From: Onthophagus taurus
Lineage: Eukaryota > Arthropoda > Insecta > Coleoptera > Scarabaeidae
Assembly (NCBI RefSeq): GCF_036711975.1
Contig: NC_091968.1
Coordinates: 11,470,001 to 11,534,000 of the forward strand
Direction: 5' to 3'
DNA: 64,000 nucleotides
This document shows positions 22,166-34,130 of this stretch, piece by piece. Within the stretch, counting starts at the first letter, position 1, and every line of letters starts with the position of its first letter. Made by a program: the position numbers and the translations under genes. The notes below the pieces were generated by a model, which saw only the letters and a list, made by a program, of their open reading frames with translations, made no database searches and was not told the DNA's origin.

Positions 22166-22429
22166 GACTGCCTAGCCTGACGTCACAGAGATGGGCGGAG
22201 CTTATATCGACTCCAAACAATTTCGTTGCTAACCACAGTTGCTAATGATAAACCGTAATAAAAATGTCATTTGAAATGTCATAAAAAGTCTAAACTAAGT
22301 GACTTTTATTTGAACACTAATTGAAAAATTGCATATGGTGATTTACCGTTAGCAACACACTTAGCTATGAAAATGTTTGGAGTCGATATAAGCTCCGCCC
22401 ATCTCTGTTACGTCAAGGCTTAGGTTGTC
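22166..22429. mobile_element. MITE family A, copy 1
   Basis: 264-bp foldback with ends gactgcctagcctgacgtca and the complement tgttacgtcaaggcttaggt...gttgtc, flanked by TA. Arms carry cagagatgggcggagctta / taagctccgcccatctctg. It splits the left arm of M5. A second copy at 52200-52374 shares the ends and the tgacgtcacagagatgggcg block next to the terminus. Confidence 0.8.
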
Positions 22430-22579
22430 TATTAAGTGATCGCGTTGCTAGGATACCGGAATAAACAAAGTAAATATAGTTAATTACTGTCAAACTTAAT
22501 TTTGAATTTTGTGCTAACAATAAGTCGTGTGTTACTTAATTACCTTTAATTAACTTAACTTAATTATCTTTTTCTTGAA

Positions 22580-23070
22580 ATGGAGCGCTATGAAAATTAT
22601 GACATGCTAGCATGTTACATTCATGCAAATGAAAATGTTAATCAAGCTGCTGAATTATACATAAATAATTGAATGCAACATTTATCAGCAATAACATTTT
22701 ATTAGCAGATTGTTTCACTTCAGATATCCAGAAAGAGCGCAACCAAATTCAAAAATTTTTTTGCAAATAAAGCGTAATTTGATCAATTATGGAAGTTTTT
22801 TGATGCCAAGGCCAAAAAAATATAATAAAGAAAATCGGAATAACAATGAAATTACCGTGTTAGGATGTGTGGAAGCCGCGCCTAAAACATCATGTAGGGA
22901 AATTGAATGTTAAGTTGGAATTAAAAAATCGACAGCCTGTGCGATTCTAAAAAAGTATAAATATAAACCCTACAAAGAACAAATAGTTCACCACTTACAC
23001 CCGGGAGATGCCGAACGACGTTTGGAATTCTGTAACTGGTATTTGAACCATGCACAAAATAATATTGAAT
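22580..23070 (+). pseudogene. N-terminal transposase remnant of copy M5
   Basis: The ATG at 22580 gives MERYENYDMLACYIHANENV and NQAAELYIN, then after a short insert FHFRYPERAQPNSKIF, RPKKYNKENRNNNEITVLG and TSCREIEC, ending near LEFCNWYLNHAQNN. This is the same helix-turn-helix head and linker as in M2 and M3. The catalytic DDE core is deleted, so this is an internally deleted, non-autonomous copy. Confidence 0.8.
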
Positions 23071-23701
23071 TTAGTTCCTCTATATCTATTCCTCTGTTTA
23101 GTTTTTAATAATTTTTCGTTTTTAGCAAACAAAATTTAATAGATACATTTTTTTAATAAGTCAATAATTAATATTATAGTATTTTCAAAATTCTTTGTTT
23201 ATTCTGGTATCCTAGCAACGCGATCACTTAATTTATCATAGCCTACTTATAAAATAATGTGGTTTTTTTAATTTCGAGGTTAATTATAAAGGTAAGTATA
23301 GAGTATTATATATCATTGAAAAGCTTGAAAAAATTCTAGTTCAATAAAAAAATAAAATGTAGGTGGTTCCATTTAAAAAAACCTAAGTTGTGTTTATAAC
23401 TCAAAAACCGTGATGTCAAGAAAAATTCTACGTGCATCATTGGATTCTACGTGAAAAAATCTATTAGAACCCGTTTTTACTTTTTTACTAAGTTTCCGGA
23501 TAGCCGAGATACGGGGGTGTCTGAAAATCGTAAATTTTGAAATACTCCCTCTATATATCAAAAACGAAGAGGTCTATGAAAATTTGGTTTGCGGCATTGT
23601 AAGTTTCACAAAAAAGTAGCTCAGGTTCGCGAAAACCGCAACTTTCTATCTTTCATAATAACTGAGATACCCTGCAAACCCATCGAAATTTGGACACCCT
23701 G

Positions 23702-24268
23702 TACATGATATAAGTTTGTACATGATGTATAACGCTGTCCATATATTCACGAAGAACGCGCACCGGGAAAATATGCTATTTTGACAGAAGTACTTAGAAT
23801 TTTGCTCTAAACTTTTGCTATCACATTCTTAAGATGTTCAGGCAACTTTTTTTGAAAACAAAGAACAAAATTTTGCATTTTTGACTTGAAATGAATTTCC
23901 CCCCTTAAGTGAGGTTATAAAATAATCACATCCAAATATAAAATATGTATTTCTCTTTGAACTTTACACATTAGAAATGATCATCATCATCATCATCCGT
24001 AACGAAATTAACATGTACAGGATAGATCTATCATAAATTTTCATTATATTCATCTTTGAAACAATCTCCGTGACATTAAAAGACAAAGAAATAGAAAATT
24101 GAGCTTTTTGAATGCCTAAAAAACATTTAGGCCCGATTGAAAAATAGTACATAAACGAAATCCCTTGAAACTAAAATATTTCTACTCATCGTCATAAATA
24201 AATCCATTATAATATTCATTAACCCCACCGTTCACACAAAAAAAAAAGGAAAAAGTCTACACTCATCA
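23702..24268. other. 3' flank of the ILRUN gene, otherwise nothing
   Basis: Probably the 3' untranslated region and downstream DNA of the ILRUN gene on the minus strand. It holds a short (atc)n run at about 23980. No transposon end or ORF could be supported. Confidence 0.45.
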
Positions 24269-25097
24269 TCAACACATATTTGAATCATCTGGAGAAAATT
24301 CGCCTTGTAAATGCTGTAACGATTGTGGTACAAATGGATTTGGAGGGTTTATTTGACCAGGTGTTGATCCTAATTCGTGTAATTCAAGAAGTTGTTGTGT
24401 TACTGCCATCGTACCTTCTTCAACAACAGTTACAATCGCCCACATTGGATCTAAAAGTATTAAATATAATTTTTGTATTTTATGAGAAAAATAGATTAAT
24501 TAACCTCCGAAATAAGTTCCGGTTGGGGTACAAAGCCTCCATTTGCTTTGATAAACTCCAGGCGTTGATGGACTGGTCATTTCTAAAGTAATTATTCCGT
24601 TTTCTCCGGGGCGTAATGCAGAAATTAATTTTCTTTCACCACCTAAACAATCACCATCCGCACATTGTATATAACAACCTGTTGGCCAAGATTCTAATCC
24701 GTTATTTGTTATACTCCAAGTTTTATGAAACCTTATGTGTAAATATTTATTAATTAATAAAGAATAGTTCATAATAATCTCTCAAAATATACCTATTATT
24801 AGGTTCAATGCTTTCTGATTCACTCGCTTTTGGATCGGAATTTAAAACCATTGATGGTAATTTTTGGGGATTTTCTACATCGAAGTATGAACAAATCGCT
24901 GCTTGTAAGTTCCAATTGTTCATATCCAAAAAGAATGCAGCGGTTGAATAATTTAACTGACTCCCCAAAACCTTTTGTAACTGTTGAACCAATTCCTCCC
25001 GATCCGTCGTACCCATACAACTAAACTGCTGGAGGAGGCTCTGTTCAATATCAATACCTCCACCTCCCGTTCCATCCGCATTATTATCCACATCCAT
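24269..25097 (-). CDS. ILRUN: ILRUN (C6orf106) orthologue, UBA-like and NBR1-like protein
   Basis: Three exons on the minus strand (25097-24793, 24731-24505, 24450-24269) splice with GT-AG borders and consistent phases into 237 codons ending in TGA. Residues about 15-75 form the UBA-like part (LLQQFSCMGTTDREELVQQL, FFLDMNNWNLQAAICSYFD). Residues about 100-190 form the FW/NBR1-like domain (RFHKTWSITNNGLESWPTG, GENGIITLEMTSPSTPGVY, KWRLCTPTGTYFGG, DPMWAIVTVVEEG). The tail is short and acidic (EFSPDDSNMC). The vertebrate protein is a nuclear-cytoplasmic regulator that promotes CBP/p300 loss and dampens inflammatory and lipid genes. The intact frame, clean splice sites and conserved cores show a working gene. 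The insect protein lacks most of the longer vertebrate C-terminus. Confidence 0.95.
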
Positions 25098-25457
25098 TTT
25101 TAAATGTTAAATTATCACTTTAAAATTTAATCCTATGGACAATGACAAGCAACCTAACCTAAAAATATGCGGTGGAGAGTCGATTTTTGGTCCTCCAAAG
25201 AATTTTTATTAACAAAACACACTGTTATATGATAAAACTGTGCTTTTTGTTGCTTATCGTACTGATTTTATCTTGGTTTTATGTTGGTTTATGTTTTAAA
25301 TGTTAAGAAAAATTTACTTTTTGACAGATTGGGGTCGATCATGACAGATAAAGAAGATGGTTTATTGCAATAACAATTTTCCTTTTACGTATATTTTACA
25401 ATTTTATTTAATATTAATGGATTAAAACGCCCAAATTAAGTATATAATTATAATTGA
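25098..25457. promoter_or_regulatory. 5' flank of ILRUN
   Basis: AT-rich DNA directly upstream of the ILRUN start codon and therefore likely to contain its promoter. No TATA box or other specific site could be assigned with confidence. Confidence 0.35.
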
Positions 25458-25979
25458 AGTTGAATTAATAAAATGTGGAAGTAAATAAATTTGTGGATTA
25501 ATTTTAGTGACATTTTGTTTTTCACTAAATTAATTAGATTAATTTAATTTCATAAATTAATGTTTTAATTTGTTTATGGATTTATTTTTAAATAGAAGTA
25601 AATTAGTTTAATATAATTATTGTTTAATTATTAAGCTTTGATTTAAAAATTGGTGATAGTTAATCGTTATCTACTTTACCGGCATATTTTAGCAATTGAA
25701 TTAAATGTCATTTTAAAAGTTTAAACAAATTTGAAGAGTTATTTATTGAACATTAAGAAGATATTTTAAATTAAATTGAAGATAATGACATCTATTATGA
25801 CTTGAAAATTCTATTTTTGTAATAATTTCATTGTTAAGATTTAAATTTATTTTAAGTTTAATGATTTTTTTTATTTTTAGGTTAATTTTTTCGAGATAAA
25901 AACAGGTTTTAAGATTTAATGTTACTGGCTGATAATCATGCAACTAGTTTTAGTTGTTATTCAGCGATAGATTGTTATA
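25458..25979. repeat. AT-rich dispersed repeat R, copy 1
   Basis: It matches 37115-37378 and 38093-38540 (aataaaatgtggaagtaa, gttatctactttaccggcat, aagatttaaatttattttaa). Its right end runs into the CTAG-type tail ttattcagcgatagattgtt, also seen at 40915-40935. Non-coding. The same combination of R plus CTAG repeat near 37-38 kb suggests one larger composite repeat. Confidence 0.65.
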
Positions 25980-26217
25980 CAGTGCGCTTCAAAAGTAACG
26001 GATAAATTCGATAAAATTATTATAAACAATTTATGAAAAAATCGCTGAAATGGGTTTAAAGATCTAAATTTTTTGCAATTTTTTGGTGAATATTTTTAAT
26101 TTTTTCCGCCATTTTTAAACGTCATCGAAGTTTTTTTAAATGGAACACCCCATTTTTTATATCGAAATTTGAAAGAGAGTTTCTTTCTTAATTATGTACA
26201 ATAAATAGTAATATCGG

Positions 26218-28355
26218 GCCAATTAACTTCAGGGATTGGACAATGATCCAAGAATTGGGAAATATTGTGAACAGGGGTGTCAGAGGAGCGGTGGTTATGG
26301 GCGGACCTGCATTACAAATTGGAAAAGCTAACCCTCCCAGAATAAATTCTCCACTAAACAACGCCCTCCATTTTACTTTTATGATTGGCACAGAAAGAAT
26401 ACATATATTGTTGGTTTATATACATCCTTTTAGCAAGATAGAAGAAACAATATTTAACATGGCTGCACGGTACGACAATTGTCTAATAATCGGTGACTTT
26501 AACCCAAACCCAGCCAAAAACAGACACATCAATCAATTTGTGAATATGTCAAATTTTGTGCGCATCGCAACACCTCCGACGTTTGTAATGGCAAATAATC
26601 CCAACTCCAAGCCTGATTTAATCTTCTGCACAAACAACATAAGACCGCTCATCACGTCTGTTAATGTCATTCCTGATCTGTGCTCTGACCATCTGGGTCT
26701 TGTGATCTGCATTAATACAACCACTCGAATACCTAAAGTAGCTCCTACTCTGATCAAAAACTATAAACTTTGTAATATGGAAAGAGTGAACGCAGGAATA
26801 AAGGAATATGTGAGATCTAACCCTGTTATCACACCCGAGTCTTCTTACAACAAGAAATATTACAATTTCCCTCTGCCACCATTTATTCTCCGTTTAATTA
26901 AAGAAAAGAGACGACTCTACCGCGATTTTAGATCCTATGAGGAGCCTGCTCTGAAAAGAATGTTCAATGAGCTTAATAAAAATATCCAAAAGCTAGTGCA
27001 GCAATTCAGAAGTGAAAAATTCATTGAGGCCTGTGATAAAATCAACAGAAGCAAGGGTAAAAACTACTGGCAAGAAGTCCGCAAACTTTCGAAGTACCAA
27101 AAGTCCCCAGAAACCCAGGAGCTTATTGACCCTACGGATGGCTGCTGATACTCTAGTCCGGAAAAAATCGTAAATATCCACGCTGAATACCTTGAGAGGG
27201 TGTTTTCCTTCAGCAATGAGGCCCTGTTCTGCCCTCACAACAAAAACACAATAGACAAGCTAGCTATGTTGAAAATCCCATCTTATCTTCTTAACCTGCT
27301 AAAAGAATTTCTTTCAGACCGCTCCTCATTGGTTAAAGTGAAGAACTACTACTCTCACAGTTTCACCGCTCAACAAGGTCTCCCTCAAGGCTCTTCCATC
27401 TCGCCAGCACTGTACAACGTCTATTGCCATGACATCTACAACGACAACCCAGACGTCTTCGATCCGATGTCTTACGCCCTACTTTATGCCGATGATACTA
27501 CTCTCGTCGCACATGATGTAGCCATTCCATCATCAATCCTAAGGCTGCAGACGCTCATCCAAAACATAGAGGAATGGTACCGAAAATGGCGTATCCTGAT
27601 AAATCCTTCCAAAACCCAATTCTTCATCCCCTTCCTCCCTATTCGCGTTGCTCCTCCCACAATAATAATTCAATCTTCTCCTATAACAGCTTCACCAACT
27701 TGTAACTACCTCGGCATTACCTTGGATAGAACCCTTAAATTCTCTACCCACGCCATCAAGATAAAAATGAAAGTCAAAAACCGCGCCAAACACTTCCGCT
27801 CACTCTCATATAGAGGCCGAGGGATATCCACCAAATGCGCTACTCACATATACACCGCAATATGCCGACCTATTATCGAATATGCCTCATTAATCATGAC
27901 TGAAGCGCCGAGAGGATCACAGTACCATCTGGAAGTAGCAAAGAGAGCAGCCCTGAGAATTATCACTCGCATTAGACACCCTCACAACCCACTTTTCAAC
28001 CCTTCCAACGAACTCCTGTACGATCTTACAAAGATTCCTCCTATAAACTCCCGTCTACAATCCTTATCCCTTAAAGCAACTATGAACTTCCCCAAAAACG
28101 CCCTACAAAATTTCATCATCACTCCCCTCTCCCTTACCCACTGTCCCATAACACGGCTTACACTGCTTAAAAAGATAAGACCCAACTGAGAAGACCTAAA
28201 TACAACCAAACCGAATTCAAAGCCACGGGCAGGAAGACTAAGGTCTATAGCCCTTTTGGACTCTTTTTTTTATATTTGTTTTATATATGTATTTCTTTTC
28301 GTATTTGTTATTATTTTTATACAAGTCCAAATAAATATTGTTTTCTTCTTCTTCT
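26218..28355 (+). mobile_element. LINE-A: non-LTR retrotransposon, internally deleted
   Basis: It is bounded by an 11-bp duplication, agtaatatcgg, at 26207-26217 and 28356-28366. The 3' end is not poly(A) but a TTC-rich tail (ttgttttcttcttcttct). The 5' end is truncated: no ORF1 is seen and the endonuclease starts mid-domain. About 600 bp covering the first RT motifs are missing around 27150-27240. A 5'-truncated relative sits at 57131-57304. Overall organisation (APE endonuclease then YADD RT) is that of jockey-like LINEs. Confidence 0.9.
26243..28189 (+). pseudogene. LINE-A endonuclease and reverse transcriptase remnants
   Basis: 26243-27148 encodes an apurinic-type endonuclease C-terminal half: ILLVYIHPF, NCLIIGDFNPNP (catalytic GDFN), KPDLIFCTNNI and LCSDHLGLVI (catalytic SDH), followed by the RT linker. 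27200-28189 encodes FTAQQGLPQGSSISPALYN, SYALLYADDTTLVAHD (YADD active site), KTQFFIPF, CNYLGITLDRTLKFS and the thumb. The palm motifs that should lie between the two frames are absent, so the product would be inactive even though both frames are open. Confidence 0.9.
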
Positions 28356-29012
28356 AGTAATATCGGTTACATAAAAAAGTTTTCGAGAAAAATTAATTTA
28401 AAGTTTCATTATTTCCCATTCTTTGATATAAAAAATAGTAGTAGCAGTGCGTAACCATGGCAACCAATTGTTTTGATTTAAAATTTCCAAGTGTCAAAAT
28501 TCGATTTGAAACAGTTTATTGTGCGTTAATGAGATTATTTTGAGTAGTATTGTGGAGTTTCTTGTGTTAATTGTTGTTACTCATTGTAATTCGTTGTTAC
28601 TTGTTGCTATTCATCGCTATTCGTTGTTATTTTTTTGTTGTTATTTGATCTTATTGTTTATCTATTATTGGTTATTTTTTAATTATTGACTGTACGATAA
28701 GTAAGAAAGTAATAATGGCGCTTACTGAAACTGAAAGAATCGAGATTCTTAGAATGGTTAGTTTCGGAAATAGAGTCCAAACGTATAATGAAGTCCGTGC
28801 ATTGTTTAACGTAAATCATCCAAACCGTACTCCAATATCACTATCGACAATAAGTCGAATTGAGAGTAAATTTCTTTCATGTACGAGATAAATCTAAGAC
28901 TGGAACTCCATTGGCCTTAAATGAAGACCGTCAATTGGATATCCTGTTAACCGAGAGGAAAATCCGCATTCAAACATCTCCAATATTGCTGCAAATTTAA
29001 ATACATCTAGAT

Positions 29013-31657
29013 CAAGGTTGGGCATAGTGCAGTAAAAAATAAATGCAATAAGCGTTTCACTACCACTACTTTTTCAGTGGTACTTAAAACACGAATTTCA
29101 TTATCACTGAATATTTAGTGATAGTGAAAAAAAATTACATTATCACTAAATCTTTAGTGATAGTGAAAACCTTTAGTGGTAATTAACATTATTATTCAGT
29201 AATATAACATTGCTTCTTGAAGAATAAAAGTAAGACTATATAAGCTGAAGCAGTATAAGGAAATGTATTCAAAATAAACCATATTTTTGAGTAGAGACTT
29301 CTAATTATGCCTTATAAAAGTAAGAAAACATAATTCATTATTTATTTGCTTTTTTAACACCAACATTTCAAAATTACGGTCAGCAAGATTTTGCTTTGTA
29401 GATCGATTGACAATTCCAGCAAAGGAAAAAAGTCTTTCCACTGGCGCAGAGGAAGGAAGAGGCGTGTTGTATTTTAAAAGTATTTGTTTTATAATAGGAA
29501 AGTGGTGCAAAGCATCAATGCTCATCGTCATTCAAGTACAAAGTTACTGCAGTTGCTATAACTCCGCCATGGGAGTCTATACAGGGTATTTCAGTTTTTT
29601 GTAGCAGGACTTTAACAGTCGGTAGATCTTTTAAAATTTTTGTCCGGTATTAAAAACCGGTATTGATGGCAAAATGCCGGTATTACGGTATTATTTTTAT
29701 TTAGTGCCCTCGATGGCCGGGAGCGGCCGATGTCTTCGAAAACGGCCGTGCTAGTTTGAAGTCATGCTGGAAAATGACGTAGAGGATTCGTGTTTGTTAT
29801 CTATTTCCTGTCCGTTCTAAGTTTACATTTTCAAGCGACATTTTTTGACGTTTCATTAAAAAAATGTTAGCCGGAAGCGACCGATTAAAAACGGCTGTGT
29901 TTGTTTAAAGCTGTGCTGGAAAATGATATTGACCAAACAGAAATTTGTTATCTATCGTATGTCTGTACTAAGCTCATTTTTTCAAGTAACATTTTTTGAT
30001 CAGTGCCATCTACAAGAAATATCATTTTGCACTCTGACAGAATGTTGAAGTTAACGAAGACTCAACCTTTGATGACGACAACTTAATATTCGTGTTCAAT
30101 AAATTTGTCATACCTAGCCAACAATAAAATACTCTGCATACAACTATTTTTGGAGTTTTTACTCCATAATGGTGTTTCAGGTTAGTTTGATTCGCGTAAT
30201 GTCCCACCAAGTATAACAGTAGTATGATAAGTCTGACAAACTACCAAGAGCCATTATGTTAAAGTTTCTTTCTTGAATCTGCACCTTTCCAGAAAATTCC
30301 AAAGCAGGAATTCAAAAGAATTCCACAGAGCTTCAGATGATGAAGTGTAATTTCATTTTTTGACGCGGCAGTGAAGTTGAACCTTTGGACCAAGTGAAAG
30401 ACAACAAAACAATTATGGTATCCAGACCTTTAAGTTTATTGGTACTTTGTCAGATTCCTAATATCTTTCCATTTTTTGATTATCTTCTCAGATTCTGTAT
30501 CTTATGCTTTGTTGCCAATCTAAAAATATAGTAGGAATTAACCTGTTTGTAGTAGAGGTGACGCCGCAGAGGGGAAAAATTTTTACAATTAGATATATTT
30601 AGTGATTGTAATTTAGTGAGTAAACTTTTTTATAGTAATACCGGTATCCCGGTTTTAAAAATTTTGAATACCGAATACCGGTATTGAGGTTTTGGTCCGG
30701 TATTGCAAGCCCTATGTATGACTCAACACTTTCCAGCAAGACTTTGCAAAATTTTAACTTGATATCGGGAATGATGATTGCTGCAATAACTGCATCCCAG
30801 GAGTCAGAGTGCAAACGAAAATATTTTTCAAACCTTTGCAGTAACTTTGATTGCATTTGAATATTAATTTCCGTAAGAAATTTCATTGCATTTTTATTTT
30901 GATGGATACTAAAGTGGGAATGAAATAACTAAAGAACATATTTCGGTCTCTTTGAAGAAAGTCGATAGCTTCTGCAATAGGTTGCATTATTCTTGCATAT
31001 TCTTCCAAATATTCAATTTCTTCCTCATTAAAAGTAGAAATTTCCAGCTTGTAGCATAGTTCACCTAATCTGGTTTTGAGTTCTATTAGTTTCTAAACCG
31101 AATCATACAGTGAGTTCCATCTTGTAACGCAAGGCGTAACCAGATGCGAAGATAAAACTGTTTTTATTATTTTAGCCTATTACATTTATTCCATAGTTTT
31201 GTACACCTGTGTTAAGTAAAATGTAAAAAGTTAATACACATATAATAAGGGTACTCATCTATACCGGGTATTTATACATTATACGTTTAACCATTTATAC
31301 ACCAAGAAGCATTTTTATCAACAAACTAGTTGATAACTAATATCGGACAAAATATAAATTCAAATGTATTTAGTTAAAGATTATGTTTCACTAAAAGTTT
31401 AGTGATGGTGCATTTTTTCCACTATTACTAGAGTGGAAAAGAGAAAATAGAGTGGTTTATCAAAGCATTTTCGATGTGCTAGCCATACGCTCAACCTTTT
31501 GGCCACCTCCGATTTTATAAAAATATTAGATATCTGATAATGCAATTTTTTTTTCACTGTCACAAAATTTTCAGTATTAATGGATTTTGCATTTTAACTA
31601 CCACTGAATAGACAGTGCTAGTGCAATTTAGTGGTAGTGCAAAAGTGCCCAACCCTG
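29013..31657. mobile_element. hAT element with perfect 8-bp target duplication (hAT-2)
   Basis: Ends caaggttgggcatagtgc (29013) and gcaaaagtgcccaaccctg (31657) sit between two copies of atctagat (29005-29012 and 31658-31665). Both sides carry subterminal repeats of the form tagtgrtagtg. Transposase remnants are on the minus strand. A block around 29600-30712 rich in ccggtatt (ataccggtatcccggtttta) ends gcaagccct and is probably yet another hAT-type element inserted inside; its left end is not clear. Confidence 0.85.
29301..30886 (-). pseudogene. hAT-2 transposase fragments
   Basis: 29531-29301 encodes FPIIKQILLKYNTPLPSSAP then VERLFSFAGIVNRSTKQNL, the C-terminal hATC dimerisation block. 30886-30599 encodes KLLQRFEKYFRLHSDSWDAV and IIIPDIKLKFCKVLLESV, the helix that precedes it. 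About 1.1 kb of inserted ccggtatt-rich sequence separates them. The remaining domains are degraded. Confidence 0.8.
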
Positions 31658-33141
31658 ATCTAGATGCACCTACAAAGTACACATTGGTGCAAGAGCTTTC
31701 CGATGACAATATTGATCGACGCGTACAATTCTGCGAAACAATGACGTAAGTATGCAACGGAATTCATGGAAAACATTCTATTCTCTGATGAAGCAACATT
31801 TTGTTTAAATGGTTTCCATAAGCAAAACTGCCGTTATTGGGCAGTTGAAAATCCCCATTGGAAAGCCGAGGCAAATACACAGTATCCCCAAAAGGCCAAT
31901 GTGTGGGCTGAAATAGAATTATTGTACCGTATTTCTCTATATAGAACAGTATTTGAATTTTCTTCAATTAGAATTAATTCTAAGTTTAGTTGCAATTTTT
32001 CCAAATGCAGAAGATGCAAATTCACTACATCCCAGAATTTGGCTACAGCAAGATGGCGCGCCTCCTCATTATGCACTAGTTGTACGAGAATACCTCAACC
32101 AAAAATTTCCCAATCAGTGGATTAGCAGACGCGGACGTATTGAATGGCCCCTTTAGATTATTTTCTTTGGGGTTATTTAAAATCTAAAGTGTATTTTAAT
32201 AAGCCTGATAACCTAGAAGATCTGAAGCAAAAAATTACAGAAGAAATTCAATTAATCAGCCCGGATATGGTTCAAAACGTTCAAGAAGCGTTTGATTCCC
32301 GATTAAGATATTGCCTTGCCGCTAACGGTCCAAGGGCGTAGATATCTTTTATTTCTAGGGGGGGTAATTTAGAAACATTACAGTGTTATGCTCGCCAAAT
32401 AGTGCTTAGAATCAAGGTTTATGGGGAAAAATAAAATAAACATTAACGTCAGAAATTAGAAATATAATTATTGCTAAAGCCCTAAAGTAGTAGTAAATTA
32501 AAAAAAATATACATATGAAACTACACATTTTCTTTTCGCGTTATTCTGGGGGGGGGGGGGTAATTACCCCCTCTTTTTTTTGGTTTTTTTATTTTGACGC
32601 GTTTGATGCAACAAGCTATAGTATAATAGTAATAATAATTAATTTAAATAAATAATTTAGTTTATTACAGTTGCCATGGTTACGCACTGCTACTGCTATT
32701 TTCTATATCAAATGAATGGGAAATAATGAAACTTTAAATTAATTTTTCTCGAAAATTTTCTTATGTAACCGATATTAATAGTTATTGTACATAATTCAGA
32801 AAAAAATCTCCTCTTTCAAATTCCGATTAAAAAAACTTCGATGACGTCATAACTCATTTAAAAATAACAGAAAATTTTAAAATATACACCAAAAAATTGC
32901 AAAATATTTAAATCTTTCAACCCGTTTCAGCGACTTTTTCATAAATTGTTTGTAATGATTTTATTGAATTTATCCGTTACTTTTGAAACGCACTGTACAC
33001 TGTATGGTCCGTTGTGTAGTAGTTATAAGCACAGAGTATACTTTGTGGTTATAAGGTTATCCAACTCCAACAAACTGACGTTGACGGGGTGAGCTACGAA
33101 ACGTGACGTCATCGGAAGAAAAATATAATATAATATACATA

Positions 33142-34066
33142 CAGGTGCCCATTATGTATGGAATATAGTATATATCTCGGTAAATGTTGACTTTATAAAC
33201 AAACTTTTTATACAAAAGTTGTTTAATATTTTATTTGCCATAATAAATGCAGTCTTTAATTGTTGTCTCAATTGTTTTTAATTCAGAAAACAAATGAGTA
33301 ACGAATAATACTTGAATTTTTTTGAATGGCAATGTACCCTCATTTGATAGAGTTTACTTTTCTCTTTACGATGACGTAAAATGTTTGTACCCTTACATCA
33401 AAAAATTTTTGAAAAAAGTTTAAAAATTGTTTATTAATAAAAATTAATCAATGACATTAATCTAGATATCCGAGATCGTCAAGTACCTCGAATTATTACC
33501 GTAAATTAAATTTACACACAAAATAAAAGAAATAAACGAAAAATTAGTGTACATCTCCAATAATTCGAGGTACTTGACGATCTCGGATATCTAGATTAAT
33601 ATTATTAGTTAAATTTTCTTAATAAACAATTTTTACACTTTTTTCGAAAATTTTCTGATTTTACATCATCGTAAAGAGAAAAAAATCTATCAAATGAGCC
33701 TAACGAAAGGGTACATTGCCATTTAAAAAACTTCAAGTGTTATTCGTTGCTCATTTGTTTTCTGAAATAAAAACAATTGAATGCTGTCTTATTATGGCAA
33801 ATAAAATATTAAACAACTTATGTACAGGTGTCAGATAAAAAATGCCCCAAGCTGTAACTCTGTCATTTACATTCCGATTTTCATGAGCGAGGTATCAAAT
33901 GAAATGGTTTAATGAATACTATGATTTATGCACCAAATAATTTTTTTCCAAGGCCATCTTCAATTTAAGCTTTGGGCGTTTTTATCTGACACCCTATATA
34001 AATTTTTTTTTATAAAGTTGATACGTGCCAAGATATAAGCTATATTCCATACATAATGGGCACCTG
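33142..34066. mobile_element. foldback mariner-type MITE, family I, copy 2
   Basis: Ends caggtgcccattatgtatgg (33142) and ccatacataatgggcacctg (34066), TA-flanked, arms as in copy 1. This copy lacks the 590-bp extra segment of copy 1 but carries a smaller MITE at 33825-33996. Non-coding. Confidence 0.85.
33825..33996. mobile_element. small TA-flanked MITE nested in family I copy 2
   Basis: 172-bp segment with ends caggtgtcagataaaaa and tttttatctgacaccct, flanked by TA. The interior is AT-rich and non-coding. It is absent from copy 1 of the host element, which confirms a later insertion. Confidence 0.8.
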
Positions 34067-34130
34067 TATAATATTAATATAATGTATAATAATAATATTT
34101 ATATTAATAATTATTTAAACACTAACAAGT

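Larger units (their letters stand above)
21695..23701. mobile_element. mariner-type element with long arms (copy M5)
   Basis: Ends cagggtgtccaaatttcgat (21695) and atcgaaatttggacaccctg (23701), TA on both sides. Arms match through about 22165 on the left and from about 23200 on the right, apart from MITE A copy 1 inserted in the left arm. A second internal end (cagggagtatttc at 21843, mirrored near 23553) is also preceded by TA. The core keeps only the N-terminal transposase domain. Confidence 0.85.
28715..32341 (+). pseudogene. transposase of copy M6, split by hAT-2
   Basis: The N-terminus at 28715 reads MALTETERIEILRMVSFGNR and NPHRTPIS-type HTH residues (NHPNRTPISLSTISRIE). After the hAT insertion the DDE core resumes at about 31680: ENILFSDEATFCLNG (first Asp), WLQQDGAPPHYALVVREYLN (second Asp) and, from 32144, APLDYFLWGYLKSKVYF (third Asp) to a stop at 32339-32341. 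The usual PPRSPDLT segment before the third Asp is deleted, and frames shift several times. Dead copy. Confidence 0.85.
25980..32995. mobile_element. mariner-type element with nested LINE and hAT (copy M6)
   Basis: Ends cagtgcgcttcaaaagtaac (25980) and the complement gttacttttgaaacgcactg (32995), flanked by TA. Arms match through about 26206 on the left and from about 32760 on the right. The left arm is split by LINE-A (26218-28355), and the transposase gene is split by hAT-2 (29013-31657). Removing both insertions leaves an element of about 2.2 kb, close to copies M3 and M5. Confidence 0.85.

Noticed and set aside
24820..25024. Alternative frames overlapping ILRUN exon 1 on both strands
   Set aside because: Shadows of the true exon, which is supported by conserved UBA-like residues and splice phase.
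33940..33970. Sequence aaggccatcttcaattt as a third hammerhead core
   Set aside because: It lacks the CTGA start, the GAAA element and any stem I pairing; it lies inside a TA-flanked MITE.
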